From assembly GCA_963675135.1 (NCBI GenBank), contig OY776124.1, forward strand, positions 23,682,066 to 23,746,065: a DNA stretch of 64,000 nt. Reading direction: 5' to 3'. Within the stretch, counting starts at the first letter, position 1, and the number at the start of each line of letters is the position of its first letter. The notes beneath the pieces are model-generated. The model saw only the letters and a list, made by a program, of their open reading frames with translations, was not told the DNA's origin and ran no database searches. Shown here in pieces: positions 63,799-64,000 of this stretch. This DNA is from Galeopsis tetrahit. Taxonomy: Eukaryota > Streptophyta > Magnoliopsida > Lamiales > Lamiaceae. The translations under genes were made by a program, and so were the position numbers.

Positions 63799-64000
63799 TT
63801 TGGTATTTTAGAGGTTAAATGGCACTATTATAGAAAACAACAACCCTAGAACCAATGTGAATTGGTAATGGTTAACTCTTTTGCAATTAGTGAAACTTTT
63901 CAAAAAGAGAGGATGAGTGAATCGGAGAAAGTGCACGTTCACATTATAGTGGGATAAACTATAGATTTTTATAGCACTAACGAATGTGATTTTCCGCAAA
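63799..64000 (-). repeat. Partial short monomer at window end
   Basis: The low-coordinate part of a 257-bp unit with GAACGTGCAC (- strand) and the ATTTTTATAGCAC variant, equivalent to 45827-46028. The array continues beyond the window. Confidence 0.9.

Larger units (their letters stand above)
27077..64000 (-). repeat. Reverse arm of the same satellite array
   Basis: The same family on the - strand. From 27275 to 63798 I count 140 complete monomers, mean about 260.9 bp, with partial units at both ends. Lengths fall in a short class (257-259 bp) and a long class (263-267 bp). Subtypes are more varied than in the forward arm. Most units have GAAGTGCAC or GAACGTGCAC (reading the - strand) where forward-arm short units have GACGTGCAC. 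So this arm is not a simple mirror copy of the other. No foreign insertion interrupts it over almost 37 kb. Confidence 0.97.

Noticed and set aside
266..63999. 60-93 codon reading frames in almost every monomer as a small-protein gene family
   Set aside because: They exist because the DNA repeats. The 60-, 63- and 76-codon frames start at TTG, not ATG. Length and frame change with each small indel (the T runs, the extra A near 45640), and many monomers lack the frame. No ribosome-binding or eukaryotic gene context is visible.
1..64000. CRISPR array
   Set aside because: The repeating unit is about 261 bp with no short repeat-unique spacer structure. Every part of the unit repeats.
1..64000. 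Transposon, LTR or helitron origin of the monomer
   Set aside because: No target-site duplication, long terminal inverted repeat, primer-binding site or transposase-like frame is visible. The 9-bp dyad arms are too short to be transposon ends.
1..64000. tRNA or 5S rRNA genes as the repeat unit
   Set aside because: I found no cloverleaf-like sequence and no recognisable box A/box C arrangement. The unit is also too A+T-rich for 5S rRNA.
1..64000. Naming a species or a known satellite family
   Set aside because: I do not recognise the monomer, and similarity cannot be judged without a database search. A BLAST or TRF/RepeatExplorer comparison against known satellites would decide.

Overview
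The whole window is one family of tandemly repeated satellite DNA, interrupted only by a 200-base run of N. I find no protein gene, RNA gene, transposon, CRISPR array or replicon feature. I counted 102 complete monomers before the gap (mean about 260.8 bp) and 140 after it (mean about 260.9 bp), plus four partial ones at the window edges and the gap edges. One counted monomer is about 34% G+C. Long arrays with nested higher-order repeats (HORs) and a placeholder-style gap point to a eukaryotic chromosome assembly, from a centromeric, pericentromeric, subtelomeric or other heterochromatic block. I do not recognise the family. A plant is my weak preference, and several CpG sites show CG, TG and CA states, which suggests a genome that methylates cytosine.

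Layout. The forward arm (1-26876) is read on the + strand. It is built from short monomers (258 bp) and long monomers (262-265 bp), joined into short-long dimers (523 bp) and short-short-long trimers (781 bp). These are organised into larger blocks: a 1,562-bp hexamer, then a 5,213-bp 20-monomer HOR at 10122-15334 and 15335-20547, followed by a shortened third copy of 3,909 bp. After the gap (26877-27076) the same family runs on the - strand to the window end (27077-64000). The reverse arm has a more varied set of subtypes: short monomers of 257-259 bp and long ones of 263-267 bp. Its HORs are a 1,044-bp tetramer, a 1,834-bp heptamer, a 4,425-bp 17-mer, a 1,557-bp hexamer and a 1,568-bp hexamer. 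It also has long-range copies at offsets of 6,007, about 9,895, 17,972 and 18,234 bp.

Block order, hybrid monomers and shared private mutations fit repeated unequal exchange or segmental amplification in register. The orientation switch falls exactly at the gap, so it may be a scaffolding join rather than a biological inversion.

The most function-like signal is a 19-bp dyad present once per monomer. Its 13-bp core did not vary in any monomer I read, while one base pair in its flanks varies repeatedly. The short reading frames found in nearly every monomer are by-products of repetition. Many depend on TTG starts, and they change length with every small indel.
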